Shown in pieces: positions 8,536 through 16,831 of a stretch of 64,000 nt of DNA. The translations under genes were made by a program, and so were the position numbers. Origin of the DNA: Aeromicrobium sp. Root344 (lineage in GTDB: Bacteria; Actinomycetota; Actinomycetes; Propionibacteriales; Nocardioidaceae); NCBI RefSeq assembly GCF_001425755.1, contig NZ_LMDH01000001.1, positions 1,558,060-1,622,059 of the forward strand, written 5' to 3'. Each line of letters opens with the position of its first letter. The first letter of the stretch is position 1. The notes under the pieces were generated by a model, which had not been told where the DNA came from, did no database searches, and saw only the letters and a list, made by a program, of their open reading frames with translations.

Positions 8536-9224
8536 GGAGGCGTCTCGCGCAGGACGTACCCGACGCCCCGCACGGTGTGGAGCAGCCGGTCCTCGCCCTC
8601 GGCCTCGAGCTTGCGCCGGACGTAGCCGACGTAGACCTCGAGGGAGTTGGCGGTCGTCGGGAAGTCGAAGCCCCAGACCTCCTCGAGGATGAACGACCGC
8701 TCGAGCACGCGCTTGGGCCGTTGGAGGAACAGCTCGAGCAGCGCGAACTCCGTGCGCGTGAGCGACAGCGACCGCTCGCCGCGCTTGACCTCGCGGGTCA
8801 CCGGGTCGAGCGAGAGGTCGGCGAACACCAGCGGTGCCTCGTCGGGCTCGACCGCCGCGGCCCGGCTCGACCGGCGCAGCAGCGACCGTACGCGGGCGAG
8901 CAGCTCCTCGAGGGCGAACGGCTTGGTGAGGTAGTCGTCGGCGCCGGCGTCGAGCCCGTCGACCCGGTCCGAGACGGCGTCGCGGGCCGTGAGGACGAGG
9001 ATCGGCACGTCGTTGCCGGCTCCGCGCAGGGCTCGCGTGGCCTCGAGCCCGTCGAGGCGAGGCATCATGACGTCCATGATGATCGCGTCTGGGTTGATCT
9101 GGGGGACCCGCGCGAGCGCCTCGGCACCGTCGGACGCGAGGTCGACGGAGTAGCCGTTGAACTCGAGGGACCGTCGCAGTGAGTCGCGCACAGCACGGTC
9201 ATCGTCGACGACAAGGATGCGCAT
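8532..9224 (-). CDS. mprA: MprA-like OmpR-family response regulator
   Basis: A 230-residue regulator with an N-terminal receiver domain ([15 protein letters not shown]; phosphoacceptor Asp51 in [12 protein letters not shown]; conserved Lys in ADDYLTKPF) and a C-terminal winged-helix DNA-binding domain ending [20 protein letters not shown]. The ATG at 9224 starts at the canonical receiver N-terminus; the frame continues upstream to 9713 but antisense to the neighbouring kinase gene. It overlaps the histidine kinase by four bases and leads the mprA-mprB-pepD cluster. In mycobacteria this regulator controls envelope-stress genes including its own operon. Confidence 0.88.
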   Translation of the reverse strand: MRILVVDDDRAVRDSLRRSLEFNGYSVDLASDGAEALARVPQINPDAIIMDVMMPRLDGLEATRALRGAGNDVPILVLTARDAVSDRVDGLDAGADDYLTKPFALEELLARVRSLLRRSSRAAAVEPDEAPLVFADLSLDPVTREVKRGERSLSLTRTEFALLELFLQRPKRVLERSFILEEVWGFDFPTTANSLEVYVGYVRRKLEAEGEDRLLHTVRGVGYVLRETPP

Positions 9225-9262
9225 GGCCTCAGTGTGCCCCGGATCCCTGAGACTTGGCTGAA

Positions 9263-10129
9263 CTACGAGTCGAGGAGCGACTGGGCCGCCGATGCAGCCC
9301 GTGCACCGTAGGTGCCGCCGAACAGCGTCGCGTGCACCAGCAGCGGGTGCAGCTGGTGCAGCCCGACCCGGTCGCGCCACCCGTCGGCCAGAGGCGTGGC
9401 CTCGTCGTACGCATCGATGACGCGCTGCAGGTGCGGGATGCCGAACAGCGCCAGCATCGCCAGGTCGGTCTCGCGGTGGCCGCCGTGCGCAGCGGGGTCG
9501 ATGAGCCAGACGTTGCCGTCGGAGCCCCAGACGAGGTTGCCCGACCACAGGTCGCCGTGGATGCGGGCCGGCGGCTCCTCGGGTCCGGCTAGGTCGTGGA
9601 TGCGGCGCATCGCGGCCTCGATCGTGGCAGCCTCCTCGCCGGTGAGCGCCTGCCGGTCGACGGCCGCGCGTACGTACGGCATGACCCGTCGGGACGCGAA
9701 GAACTCGGGCCACGTCGGCAGGGGCCGGTTGGGCAGCGGGGCCAGACCGACGAAACCGTCCTGGTCGCCGCCGAACGTCGAGGCGCCGGCTTGGTGCGTC
9801 GCCGCCAGTGCGCGACCGAACCGCTCGGCGACGTCGGTGGTCGGCTTGCCGGGCTCGATCCAGTCGAGGACGAGGCAGTCGTCGGCGACCGCGAGGACGT
9901 GCGGCACGTGAGCACCGTCTGCCTCGGCGAGCCAGCGGAGCCCCTCGGCCTCGCGCTCGAAGAAGCCCTCCGGGGGGTGCGGGCGGGTCTTGATGATCGC
10001 CCCGCGGCCGTCCGTCAGCCGGAGCCGGGTCGACGTGCAGATGTCACCGCCGGCGACCGGGGTGGTGGAGACGACACCGAGGCCAAGGAGTGCCTCCGCC
10101 CGGGCGGCGGTCCCTGCCATACGTGCCAT
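9263..10129 (-). CDS. fructosamine-3-kinase-family protein
   Basis: A 288-residue kinase-fold protein of the fructosamine/ketosamine-3-kinase family, which phosphorylates sugars attached to protein amines and so helps reverse glycation. Visible landmarks are [20 protein letters not shown] with the ATP-binding Lys following, the catalytic loop [14 protein letters not shown] (HGD plus Asn) and the metal-binding [17 protein letters not shown]. The start at 10129 (MARMAG) has a TAACGT hexamer seven bases upstream, compatible with leaderless transcription; a second ATG lies nine bases in. The gene is not coupled to its neighbours. Confidence 0.85.
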   Translation of the reverse strand: MARMAGTAARAEALLGLGVVSTTPVAGGDICTSTRLRLTDGRGAIIKTRPHPPEGFFEREAEGLRWLAEADGAHVPHVLAVADDCLVLDWIEPGKPTTDVAERFGRALAATHQAGASTFGGDQDGFVGLAPLPNRPLPTWPEFFASRRVMPYVRAAVDRQALTGEEAATIEAAMRRIHDLAGPEEPPARIHGDLWSGNLVWGSDGNVWLIDPAAHGGHRETDLAMLALFGIPHLQRVIDAYDEATPLADGWRDRVGLHQLHPLLVHATLFGGTYGARAASAAQSLLDS

Positions 10130-10162
10130 GGCCCCGACGTTACCCCGTGGAGGAGCGTACGT

Positions 10163-10651
10163 TCAGCGGTCCATGAGGTCGGGCAGCCGTGCGACGAGCT
10201 CGTCGGTCGTACGTTCGATCATCGCGACCACCGCGGCGAATCCGTCGTCACCGCCGTAGTAGGGGTCCGGCACGTCGAGGTCGTCGTCCGACGCCTCGGG
10301 GTCGAACTCCCGGAACATGCGGACCTGCTCGACCTGCTGCACGGTCGGTGCCTGGTCGACGACGTCGGCGTAGTTGCTCGCGTCCATCGTGAGGAGCAGG
10401 TCGTTCTCGGCGTACCAGTCAGGTGAGAACGTACGTGCGCGGTGCCGCGTCGGGTCGTATCCCGCAGCCGTCAGCGTGGCCGCCGCCCGCGGGTCCATCG
10501 GATGTCCGACGTGCCAGTCACCCGTGCCCGACGACGCGACCTCGACCCGGTCGGCGAGGCCGGCCGCGACGAGCCGGTCCTCGAGGACGACATGCGCCAT
10601 CGGCGACCGGCAGATGTTGCCGAGGCAGACCAGGGCGACGCGGTAGGTCAC
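10163..10651 (-). CDS. low-molecular-weight protein-tyrosine phosphatase
   Basis: A 162-residue cytoplasmic phosphatase. The P-loop VCLGNICRSPMA supplies the nucleophile Cys9 and Arg15 (CX5R) near the N-terminus, and the general-acid Asp sits in DVPDPYYGG. Length and order match the LMW-PTP family. The GTG at 10651 overlaps the stop of the upstream membrane-protein gene (GTGA), so the two are coupled; no Shine-Dalgarno is needed for that arrangement. In actinobacteria these enzymes act on tyrosine-phosphorylated proteins or on host targets; the substrate here is unknown. Confidence 0.9.
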   Translation of the reverse strand: MTYRVALVCLGNICRSPMAHVVLEDRLVAAGLADRVEVASSGTGDWHVGHPMDPRAAATLTAAGYDPTRHRARTFSPDWYAENDLLLTMDASNYADVVDQAPTVQQVEQVRMFREFDPEASDDDLDVPDPYYGGDDGFAAVVAMIERTTDELVARLPDLMDR

Positions 10652-11049
10652 CGTGCTGGGCGCGGGTGGTTCTTGTTGGTGAAGCCGCCGAGCACCGCGT
10701 TGACGATCGAGATGACGATCGAGCCGAGGACTGCCCACCAGAAGCCGTCGACGTGGAACTCGACGCCGAACTTGTCGGTGACCCACTCGGTCAGCAGGAG
10801 CAGCAGCGCGTTGATCACCAGGAGCGCGAAGCCGAGCGTGACGATGATGAACGGCAGGGACAGGGTCTTGATGACCGGCGCCACGAACGCGTTGATCGCC
10901 GTGAAGACCAGAGCCACCAGGGCGATCGCCACCACACGCTCGCCGGTCGAGTCGCCGGCGACGCCGATGTTCATGTGGTCGCCGAGCAGGCCGGCGGCCG
11001 CCGCGAGGGCGAGTCCGCTGAGGATCCAAGCAGTCACAAATCTGGGCAT
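10648..11049 (-). CDS. four-TM phage-holin-family (superfamily IV-like) membrane protein
   Basis: A 133-residue hydrophobic protein with about four TM helices, including WILSGLALAAAAGLLGD, VVAIALVALVFTAINAFVAP and LGFALLVINALLLLLTEWVT, and a short basic tail NKNHPRPAR. The pattern matches small four-TM proteins annotated as phage holin superfamily IV in actinobacteria. Most of these are chromosomal housekeeping proteins rather than phage genes, and no phage genes are nearby. It is the first gene of a two-gene unit with the tyrosine phosphatase. Confidence 0.75.
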   Translation of the reverse strand: MPRFVTAWILSGLALAAAAGLLGDHMNIGVAGDSTGERVVAIALVALVFTAINAFVAPVIKTLSLPFIIVTLGFALLVINALLLLLTEWVTDKFGVEFHVDGFWWAVLGSIVISIVNAVLGGFTNKNHPRPAR

Positions 11050-11072
11050 GCCCGATTGTTGCACTGATGCCC

Positions 11073-11204
11073 TCAGGCGCTTTCGACGACGCGTCCGTCG
11101 TGCAACGTCAGCACGGCGTCCGCCCGCTCGACGAGCAGCGGGTCGTGGGTCGCGACGACCGCGGCGACTCCCGACCGGTGCACCAGGCCGACGATCAGGT
11201 GCAC
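11073..11204 (-). pseudogene. 3' remnant of an ABC-transporter ATPase
   Basis: Forty-three codons ending at a TGA at 11073-11075 read VHLIVGLVHRSGVAAVVATH and continue DPLLVERADAVLTLHDGRVV. This is the switch (H-loop THDP) and C-terminal strand of an ABC ATPase of the LolD/FtsE type. There is no Walker A, signature or Walker B upstream and no start codon with a ribosome-binding site, so only the tail survives. It lies between the holin-like gene and the EamA exporter. Confidence 0.65.
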
Positions 11205-11242
11205 GGGCGTACGTCAGAGCTCCAGGTCGCACCGCGTCGCCC

Positions 11243-11261
11243 CCTGTCCCTGACGGACAGG
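11243..11261 (-). terminator. hairpin downstream of the EamA exporter
   Basis: CCTGTCC (11243-11249) and GGACAGG (11255-11261) form a perfect 7-bp stem with a 5-base loop, about 30 bases past the exporter stop. There is no T-run, so it is a GC-type terminator at best. Confidence 0.4.
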
Positions 11262-11289
11262 CCGTCACCGTGCCATGAGTGGCTTCACC

Positions 11290-12240
11290 CTACGGCTGCG
11301 GGAGGACCGTTTCCACCCGTCGAGACGTCTGGGCGAGGACGATGCCGGCCAGCACCGCAGCCGCGCCGAGCGCCTGGACCGGCGTGAGCGACTCGCGGAA
11401 CCAGGCCCAGCCGAGGACGTTGGCCAGCACGGGTTCGAGCATCGCGATCACCGTGACGATCGTCGCCGGGAGATGGCGCAGGGCGAGCATCTCGAGGAAG
11501 AACGGGACGACCGTGCCGAGCACGACGATGACGGCGATGACGAGCCACGGGTTGACCGAGTGGTCCTCGAGCCGGCCCAGCATCGAGGTCGACCCGGCCA
11601 GCCTCGGCATCTGCCAGAGCGGCTCGACCAGGTTCATCACGACAGTCGCCACGACGAACGCCCACAGGATGACGCGCAACGGGTCGTCGAGCCCGACATT
11701 GTGCTCGCCGAGCAGGAAGTAGGTCGCGAAGCTCACCGCCGCGAGCAGGGCCATGACGACGCCGAGGCCGTCGAACGTCAGGCCGTTCCACACCCGGCTG
11801 ACGACCGCGAGGCCGACCACGGCGAGCCCCACCGCGAGCCACATCCGGCCGTGCACCGGCTCCTTGCGGACGAACCGCACCCAGAGCACGACGAGCACGG
11901 GTGCGAGGTACTCGATCAGCAGGGCGATGCCGAGCGGCAGCCGGTCGATCGCGACGTTGTAGGTCAGCTGGAGCGCCGCGACGCCGACCAGGCCGAGCGC
12001 GATGACGAGCAGCATCGCGGTGCCCTTGGGCCGGCGCAGTGCCGATCGACGGAAGCACGCGGCGTACGCGATGAAGACCAGCGTCGCGCCGGTGACGCGC
12101 ACCGTCGTGAACGACTCGGGGCTGAGGCCGGAGCCCATCGCGACGCGGGACAGCCCGCCGTTGATGCCGAACAGCACGGCGGCGGTGATGACCAGCACGT
12201 AGCCGAGTCGGGCGTTGCGGGTGGTCACACGGTCGATCAT
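11290..12240 (-). CDS. EamA/DMT-family transporter
   Basis: A 316-residue, ten-TM membrane protein of the drug/metabolite transporter superfamily with two EamA halves (LGYVLVITAAVLFGINGG near the N-terminus and a second repeat from about residue 155). The family exports amino acids, nucleosides or drugs; the substrate is unknown. The sequence is not obviously closer to the other DMT exporter at 4446-5366 than to the family in general. It is transcribed divergently from the LLM oxidoreductase, with 50 bases between the starts. Confidence 0.82.
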   Translation of the reverse strand: MIDRVTTRNARLGYVLVITAAVLFGINGGLSRVAMGSGLSPESFTTVRVTGATLVFIAYAACFRRSALRRPKGTAMLLVIALGLVGVAALQLTYNVAIDRLPLGIALLIEYLAPVLVVLWVRFVRKEPVHGRMWLAVGLAVVGLAVVSRVWNGLTFDGLGVVMALLAAVSFATYFLLGEHNVGLDDPLRVILWAFVVATVVMNLVEPLWQMPRLAGSTSMLGRLEDHSVNPWLVIAVIVVLGTVVPFFLEMLALRHLPATIVTVIAMLEPVLANVLGWAWFRESLTPVQALGAAAVLAGIVLAQTSRRVETVLPQP

Positions 12241-12290
12241 GTCAGCGCCGTCGGACGTGTTCGCTCGCGGGCGCTGGGTACGGGACCGGC

Positions 12291-13268
12291 ATGACCCGAT
12301 TCGGCTACACCCTCATGTGCGAACAGTCCGACCCTCGCTCGCTCGTCCGCGATGCCGTTGCGGCCGAGGACGTCGGATTCGAGCTGGCCGTCATGAGCGA
12401 CCACTTCAATCCTTGGCTCGACGAGCAGGGCCACAGCCCCAATGCGTGGCCCACGCTCGGTGCCGTGGCGCAGGCCACCGAGGCGCTCGAGCTCATGACG
12501 TACGTGACGTGTCCCATCGCCCGCTACCACCCTGCGGTCATCGCCCAGCAGGCCGCGACCGTGGGCCTGCTCAGCGACGGTCGCTTCACCTTGGGTCTCG
12601 GCGCTGGGGAGAACCTCAACGAGCACGTCGTCGGAGCCGGGTGGCCGCCGGCCAACGTACGCCACGAGCGCTTCACCGAGGCCCTCGACATCATCAACGC
12701 GCTGTTCGACGGCGGCTACGTCAACTACTCCGGTGAGCACTACCGGGTCGACTCCGCCAAGCTGTGGGACCTGCCGGACTCGCGCGTGCCGATCGGGGTC
12801 GCGGTCAGCGGCGAGCAGTCGATCGAGGTCGGCGCACCACGCGCCGACGTCATGATCGCGGTCGAGCCCGACCCCGAGCTGGGTCCGGCGTTCGACGCCA
12901 AGACGCGGGCGAGCGCGCCGGCCCGCAAGGTCGGCCAGCTGCCGATCAGCTGGGACGCCGACGTCGACGCCGCTCGTACACGCGCCCATGAGCAGTTCCG
13001 CTGGTTCGCCGGGGGCTGGAAGGTCAACGCCGAGCTGCCGGGTCCGTCGGCGTTCGCGGCGGCCTCCCAGTTCGTACGCCCGGAGGACGTCGCGGAGCAG
13101 ATCCCCTGCGGCAACGATGTCGAGGCGATCGTCAAGGCCGTGAAGCCGTTCGTCGATGCCGGATTCACCGACGTGGCCCTCGTGCAGATCGGCGGGGACC
13201 AGCAGGAGACCTTCCTCGACGCCGCCCGTTCCGAGCTGCTGCCCGCACTCAAGGAGCAGCTCGGCTGA
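12291..13268 (+). CDS. LLM-class F420-dependent oxidoreductase
   Basis: A 325-residue TIM-barrel flavin/F420 oxidoreductase. The N-terminus MTRFGYTLMCEQSDP, the MSDHFNPWLDEQGHSPNAW stretch and RFTLGLGAGENLNEHVVG are typical of the F420-dependent subfamily that includes the glucose-6-phosphate dehydrogenase Fgd and its relatives. It would transfer hydride between an unknown substrate and cofactor F420 in the cytoplasm. The ATG start is at 12291. The aminotransferase gene follows 28 bases downstream but seems to have its own promoter. The F420 assignment is by family; the cofactor is not proven. Confidence 0.85.
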   Translation: MTRFGYTLMCEQSDPRSLVRDAVAAEDVGFELAVMSDHFNPWLDEQGHSPNAWPTLGAVAQATEALELMTYVTCPIARYHPAVIAQQAATVGLLSDGRFTLGLGAGENLNEHVVGAGWPPANVRHERFTEALDIINALFDGGYVNYSGEHYRVDSAKLWDLPDSRVPIGVAVSGEQSIEVGAPRADVMIAVEPDPELGPAFDAKTRASAPARKVGQLPISWDADVDAARTRAHEQFRWFAGGWKVNAELPGPSAFAAASQFVRPEDVAEQIPCGNDVEAIVKAVKPFVDAGFTDVALVQIGGDQQETFLDAARSELLPALKEQLG

Positions 13269-13296
13269 CCGAACGGTCAGGTATTACGCTCGGGGC

Positions 13297-14355
13297 ATGA
13301 CGACGCCGCGCGCCCGACGAGCACTCGACGAGATCCCGGTCTACCGCCCGGGCAAGGCCGCTGCCTCGGAGGACCACAAGCTCTCCAGCAACGAGAACCC
13401 CTACGACCCGCTCCCGGGCGTCATGGAGCGGGCGGCCGTCGAGCTCGGCCGGATCAACCGCTATCCCGACGCCGGCACGACGGCGCTCTACGAGGCGCTG
13501 TCGGCGAAGCTCGACCTCTCACCGGACCACTTCGCGGCAAGCACCGGCTCGGTCGCCGTCCTGTACGCCCTGCTCAACGCCCACCTCGAGGCCGGCGACG
13601 AGGTCGTCTATGCCTGGCGCTCGTTCGAGGCCTATCCGATCGCCGCCGACCTCACCGGCGCAACCACGGTGCGCGTGCCGCTACGCCCCGACGCGACGCA
13701 TGACCTCGACGCGATGGCAGCCGCGGTCACCGACCGCACGCGCGTCGTGCTCGTCTGCACGCCCAACAACCCGACCGGTCCCGTCGTGAAGGCTGCCGAC
13801 CTCGCTCGCTTCCTCGCCGCCGTCCCCGAGCGGGTGCTCGTCGTGGTCGACGAGGCCTACGTCGAGTTCGTCCGCGATCCCGACGCAGCCGACGGTCTCA
13901 CGGCGCTGGCCGCCCACGACAACGTCGTCGTGCTCCGCACGTTCTCCAAGGCGTACGGGCTGGCGGGCCTCCGCGTCGGCTACGCCGTCGCCCGTCCGCA
14001 GGTCGCCGAGGCGATCCGCAAGGCGACTCCGCCGTTTGCCATCACCGATCTCTCGCAGGCGGCCGCCGTCGCGTCGCTCGAGGCGGAGGCCGCGCTGGTC
14101 GAGCGGGTCGAGACGATCGTGCAGGAGCGCCACGCGATGGTCACGGCGCTGGGCGACCAGGGCTGGGAGCTGCCCGAGACCCAGGCCAACTTCGTGTGGT
14201 TGCCGCTCGGCGACGACGCGATGGACTTCGCGGCGTGGTGCGACCCGGTCTCGGTGCGGCCGTTCGCCGGAGACGGCGTACGCGTCAGTGTCGGCAGCCC
14301 GGCCGTAAACGCGATCTTCCTCGACCGGGCCGCCGCCTGGCGCAAAGAGCACTGA
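13297..14355 (+). CDS. histidinol-phosphate / aromatic amino-acid aminotransferase
   Basis: A 352-residue fold-type I PLP aminotransferase of the HisC family. Visible landmarks are SSNENPYDPLP near the N-terminus, CTPNNPTGPV, VDEAYVEF and the PLP-binding Lys in TFSKAYGLAGLRVGY (about residue 217), with the C-terminal Arg in GVRVSVGS. It could be HisC or the aromatic-specific Pat paralogue; no other his gene is nearby, which favours the second. The ATG at 13297 is preceded by TACGCT six bases upstream, suggesting leaderless transcription. A frame extending upstream to 13156 overlaps the oxidoreductase and is rejected. Confidence 0.82.
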   Translation: MTTPRARRALDEIPVYRPGKAAASEDHKLSSNENPYDPLPGVMERAAVELGRINRYPDAGTTALYEALSAKLDLSPDHFAASTGSVAVLYALLNAHLEAGDEVVYAWRSFEAYPIAADLTGATTVRVPLRPDATHDLDAMAAAVTDRTRVVLVCTPNNPTGPVVKAADLARFLAAVPERVLVVVDEAYVEFVRDPDAADGLTALAAHDNVVVLRTFSKAYGLAGLRVGYAVARPQVAEAIRKATPPFAITDLSQAAAVASLEAEAALVERVETIVQERHAMVTALGDQGWELPETQANFVWLPLGDDAMDFAAWCDPVSVRPFAGDGVRVSVGSPAVNAIFLDRAAAWRKEH

Positions 14356-14362
14356 GGTCACC

Positions 14363-14397
14363 CCAGCGCCCTGCCTTCGCCGTCGTCGCAGGGCTGG
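14363..14397 (+). terminator. hairpin after the aminotransferase
   Basis: GCCCTGC (14368-14374) pairs with GCAGGGC (14388-14394), and outer CCA/TGG pairs extend the stem across a small bulge. It begins eight bases past the stop. The remaining 228 bases before the next gene show no clear ORF and no convincing promoter. Confidence 0.5.
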
Positions 14398-14625
14398 TTG
14401 CAACAGACCGTCTGGAAATCCCGTCGCGCGCAGCCGCCACGTGACCATCGACCGTTCGGTGCGTTGTTTGGTCAGGCGGTCGTTGCCGGGATACGGTGGG
14501 TCCAGATGTGATGCCAGTCACGTCCATGTGAGCCCACCGATGTCCACCACCCCTGTGACACTGGTGTCTCGCATCTTCGACATCGGAGCGGCAATCCCGC
14601 GAACCGATCGATTGAGGGAGTCGCA

Positions 14626-15768
14626 TTGAGCGCCACCATGCCCGACGCATACGTAGCCGACGATCCTGCTGGAGCCTTCCCACTGGTCCAGCTCCTGACC
14701 CCCGAGGGCGAACGCGTCTCTCACGCGGACTACGCGTACGACGGGGACGACGACACGATCCGCGGCCTGTTCCGTGACCTCGTCCTGAGCCGCCGCATCG
14801 ACTTCGAGGCGCACGCACTGCAGCGTCACGGCGAGCTCGGCCTCTGGGCGCCGGCCCTCGGCCAGGAGGCCGCACAGATCGGCTCCGGTCGCGCGCTGCT
14901 CCCGCAGGACTTCGCGTTCCCCACCTACCGCGAGCACGGCGTGGCGTTGTGCCGCGGCGTCGACCCGGCGCTGCTCCTCGGCCTGTTCCGTGGTGTCGAG
15001 CTCGGTGGCTGGGACCCGGCCGAGCACGGCTTCGCGCTCTACAGCATCGTCATCGGCGCGCAGACCCTCCACGCGACGGGCTACGCGATGGGACTGACGC
15101 TCGACGGTGAGGTCGGTCGCAACGATCCCGAGCGCGACGCGGCCGTCATCGCCTACTTCGGCGACGGCGCCACGAGCCAGGGCGACGTCAACGAGGCGTT
15201 CGACTGGGCCGCGGTCTTCAACGCGCCCGTCGTGTTCTTCTGCCAGAACAACCAGTACGCGATCTCGGCCTCGACCGAGCGCAACACCCGCGGCCCGATC
15301 GCCCAGCGAGCCGGCGGCTTCGGCTTCGACGGCATCCGCGTCGACGGCAACGACGTCCTCGCGTGCCACGCCGTCACCACGGCGGCGATGCAGAAGGCCC
15401 GCAGCGGGGAGGGCCCGACGCTCATCGAGGCCTACACCTACCGCATGGGCGCCCACACGACGTCTGACGACCCCACGCGCTATCGCGACAGCTCCGAGGT
15501 CGAGACGTGGAAGCTCAAGGACCCCATCGAGCGGGTCAAGCGCTACCTGCTGACCCAGGGCACGCCGCAGGAGTTCTTCGACGAGCTCGACGTCGAGGCC
15601 GACGAGCTGGGCAAGCACCTGCGCGAGACCTGCAAGTCACTGCCCGACCCCGATCTCGCCGCCCTGTTCGACCACGTCTACGTCGACGGGTCGACCGAGC
15701 TCGAGGAGCAGAAGGCCCAGTACGTCGCGTTCAGAGACAGTCTCGAGCCGGAGGGGAGCGAGTCATGA
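14626..15768 (+). CDS. bkdA: 2-oxoacid (branched-chain) dehydrogenase E1 component, alpha subunit
   Basis: A 380-residue thiamine-diphosphate-dependent E1-alpha. It contains the ThDP/Mg motif GDGATSQGDVNEAFDWA ending NAPVVFFCQNN, plus the phosphorylation-loop-like YRMGAHTTSDDPTRYR typical of E1-alpha. With E1-beta and E2 downstream it would decarboxylate a 2-oxoacid and pass the acyl group to lipoyl-E2. The TTG at 14626 is preferred because GAGGGAG sits six bases upstream. The downstream coupling uses ATGA at 15765. Branched-chain rather than pyruvate specificity is inferred from the alpha/beta E1 architecture common to actinobacterial bkdABC; pyruvate remains possible. No E3 gene is present here. 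Confidence 0.85.
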   Translation: MSATMPDAYVADDPAGAFPLVQLLTPEGERVSHADYAYDGDDDTIRGLFRDLVLSRRIDFEAHALQRHGELGLWAPALGQEAAQIGSGRALLPQDFAFPTYREHGVALCRGVDPALLLGLFRGVELGGWDPAEHGFALYSIVIGAQTLHATGYAMGLTLDGEVGRNDPERDAAVIAYFGDGATSQGDVNEAFDWAAVFNAPVVFFCQNNQYAISASTERNTRGPIAQRAGGFGFDGIRVDGNDVLACHAVTTAAMQKARSGEGPTLIEAYTYRMGAHTTSDDPTRYRDSSEVETWKLKDPIERVKRYLLTQGTPQEFFDELDVEADELGKHLRETCKSLPDPDLAALFDHVYVDGSTELEEQKAQYVAFRDSLEPEGSES

Positions 15769-15848
15769 GCGAGCGCCAGCGAGCGAACCAAAGGGCATTC
15801 ATGCCGACGCCTCCGTACGGTGGTTTTATGACGGAGGTGACGGCATGA
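15765..15848 (+). CDS. possible 27-residue coupling ORF between E1-alpha and E1-beta
   Basis: An in-line mini-ORF, MSERQRANQRAFMPTPPYGG then FMTEVTA. Its ATG overlaps the E1-alpha stop (ATGA at 15765-15768) and its TGA overlaps the E1-beta start (ATGA at 15845-15848). Both junctions are exact four-base overlaps, so ribosomes could be carried across the 76-base gap between the two subunit genes. The sequence has no domain and could be a spacer that simply lacks stops. A GACGGAGGTGACGGC ribosome-binding site for E1-beta lies inside it. Confidence 0.35.
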   Translation: MSERQRANQRAFMPTPPYGGFMTEVTA

Positions 15849-16822
15849 GCACGAAGATGCCGCTCGGCAAGGGCCTCAACGCAGGCCTGCGGGCCGCGAT
15901 GGAGGCCGACGACAAGGTCCTGATCTTGGGAGAGGACGTCGGCAAGCTCGGCGGCGTCTTCCGCATCACCGACGGCCTGCAGAAGGACTTCGGCGAGAGC
16001 CGGGTCATCGATGCCCCCCTCGCCGAGAGCGGCATCGTCGGCACCGCAGTCGGTCTCGCATTCCGCGGCTACCGCCCGGTTCTCGAGATCCAGTTCGACG
16101 GCTTCGTCTACCCGGCCTACGACCAGATCGTCAGCCAGGTCGCCAAGCTGCACTTCCGCAGCCAGGGCCGGGTCAAGATGCCGATCGTGATCCGCATCCC
16201 GTTCGGTGGCGGCATCGGCGCGGTCGAGCACCACTCCGAGAGCCCTGAGGCGCAGTTCGCGCTCACCGCCGGTCTCAAGGTCGTGTCGTGCTCCAACGCC
16301 AACGACGCCTACTGGATGATCCAGCAGGCGATCGCGAGCGACGACCCCGTCGTGTTCATGGAGCCCAAGCGGCGCTACTGGGACCAGGGCGAGGTCGACA
16401 CCGACTCCGAGCCGCTCCCGCTGCACGCGTCCAAGGTCGTCCGCGCCGGCACCGATGCGACCCTCATCGCGTACGGGCCGATGGTCAAGACCTGCCTGGA
16501 GTCCGCCGAGGCTGCCGCCGAGGAGGGCACGAGCGTCGAGGTCATCGACCTTCGCACCCTGTCGCCGCTCGACCTCGCACCGGTCTTCGAGTCCGTACGC
16601 CGCACCGGCCACGCGATCGTCGTGCACGAGGCGTCGCAGACGCTCGGGCTGGGCGCTGAGATCTCGTCCCGCATCACCGAGAGCTGCTTCTACTCCCTCG
16701 AGGCGCCGGTCATCCGGGTCACGGGCTATGACCTGCCCTATCCGCCGAGCCGCGTGGAGGAAGAGTTCCTGCCCGGGCTCGACCGCGTGCTCGAAGCGGT
16801 CGACCGTTCGCTGGCGTACTAG
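15845..16822 (+). CDS. bkdB: 2-oxoacid (branched-chain) dehydrogenase E1 component, beta subunit
   Basis: A 325-residue E1-beta. The N-terminal pyrimidine-binding part contains VLILGEDVGKLGGVFRIT with the catalytic Glu. IDAPLAESGIVGTAVGLAFRG and VEHHSESPEAQFA with an active-site His follow, and the C-terminal transketolase domain carries VIDLRTLSPLD. It forms an alpha2beta2 E1 with the upstream subunit. The ATG at 15845 has GGAGG about 9 bases upstream. The stop is 9 bases before the E2 start, so all three subunits form one operon. Confidence 0.88.
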   Translation: MSTKMPLGKGLNAGLRAAMEADDKVLILGEDVGKLGGVFRITDGLQKDFGESRVIDAPLAESGIVGTAVGLAFRGYRPVLEIQFDGFVYPAYDQIVSQVAKLHFRSQGRVKMPIVIRIPFGGGIGAVEHHSESPEAQFALTAGLKVVSCSNANDAYWMIQQAIASDDPVVFMEPKRRYWDQGEVDTDSEPLPLHASKVVRAGTDATLIAYGPMVKTCLESAEAAAEEGTSVEVIDLRTLSPLDLAPVFESVRRTGHAIVVHEASQTLGLGAEISSRITESCFYSLEAPVIRVTGYDLPYPPSRVEEEFLPGLDRVLEAVDRSLAY

Positions 16823-16831
16823 GAGTCCTTG

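Noticed and set aside
10648..11049. Prophage holin
   Set aside because: The holin-like name comes from fold similarity. No endolysin, tail, capsid or integrase genes are near, and the gene is coupled to a phosphatase.
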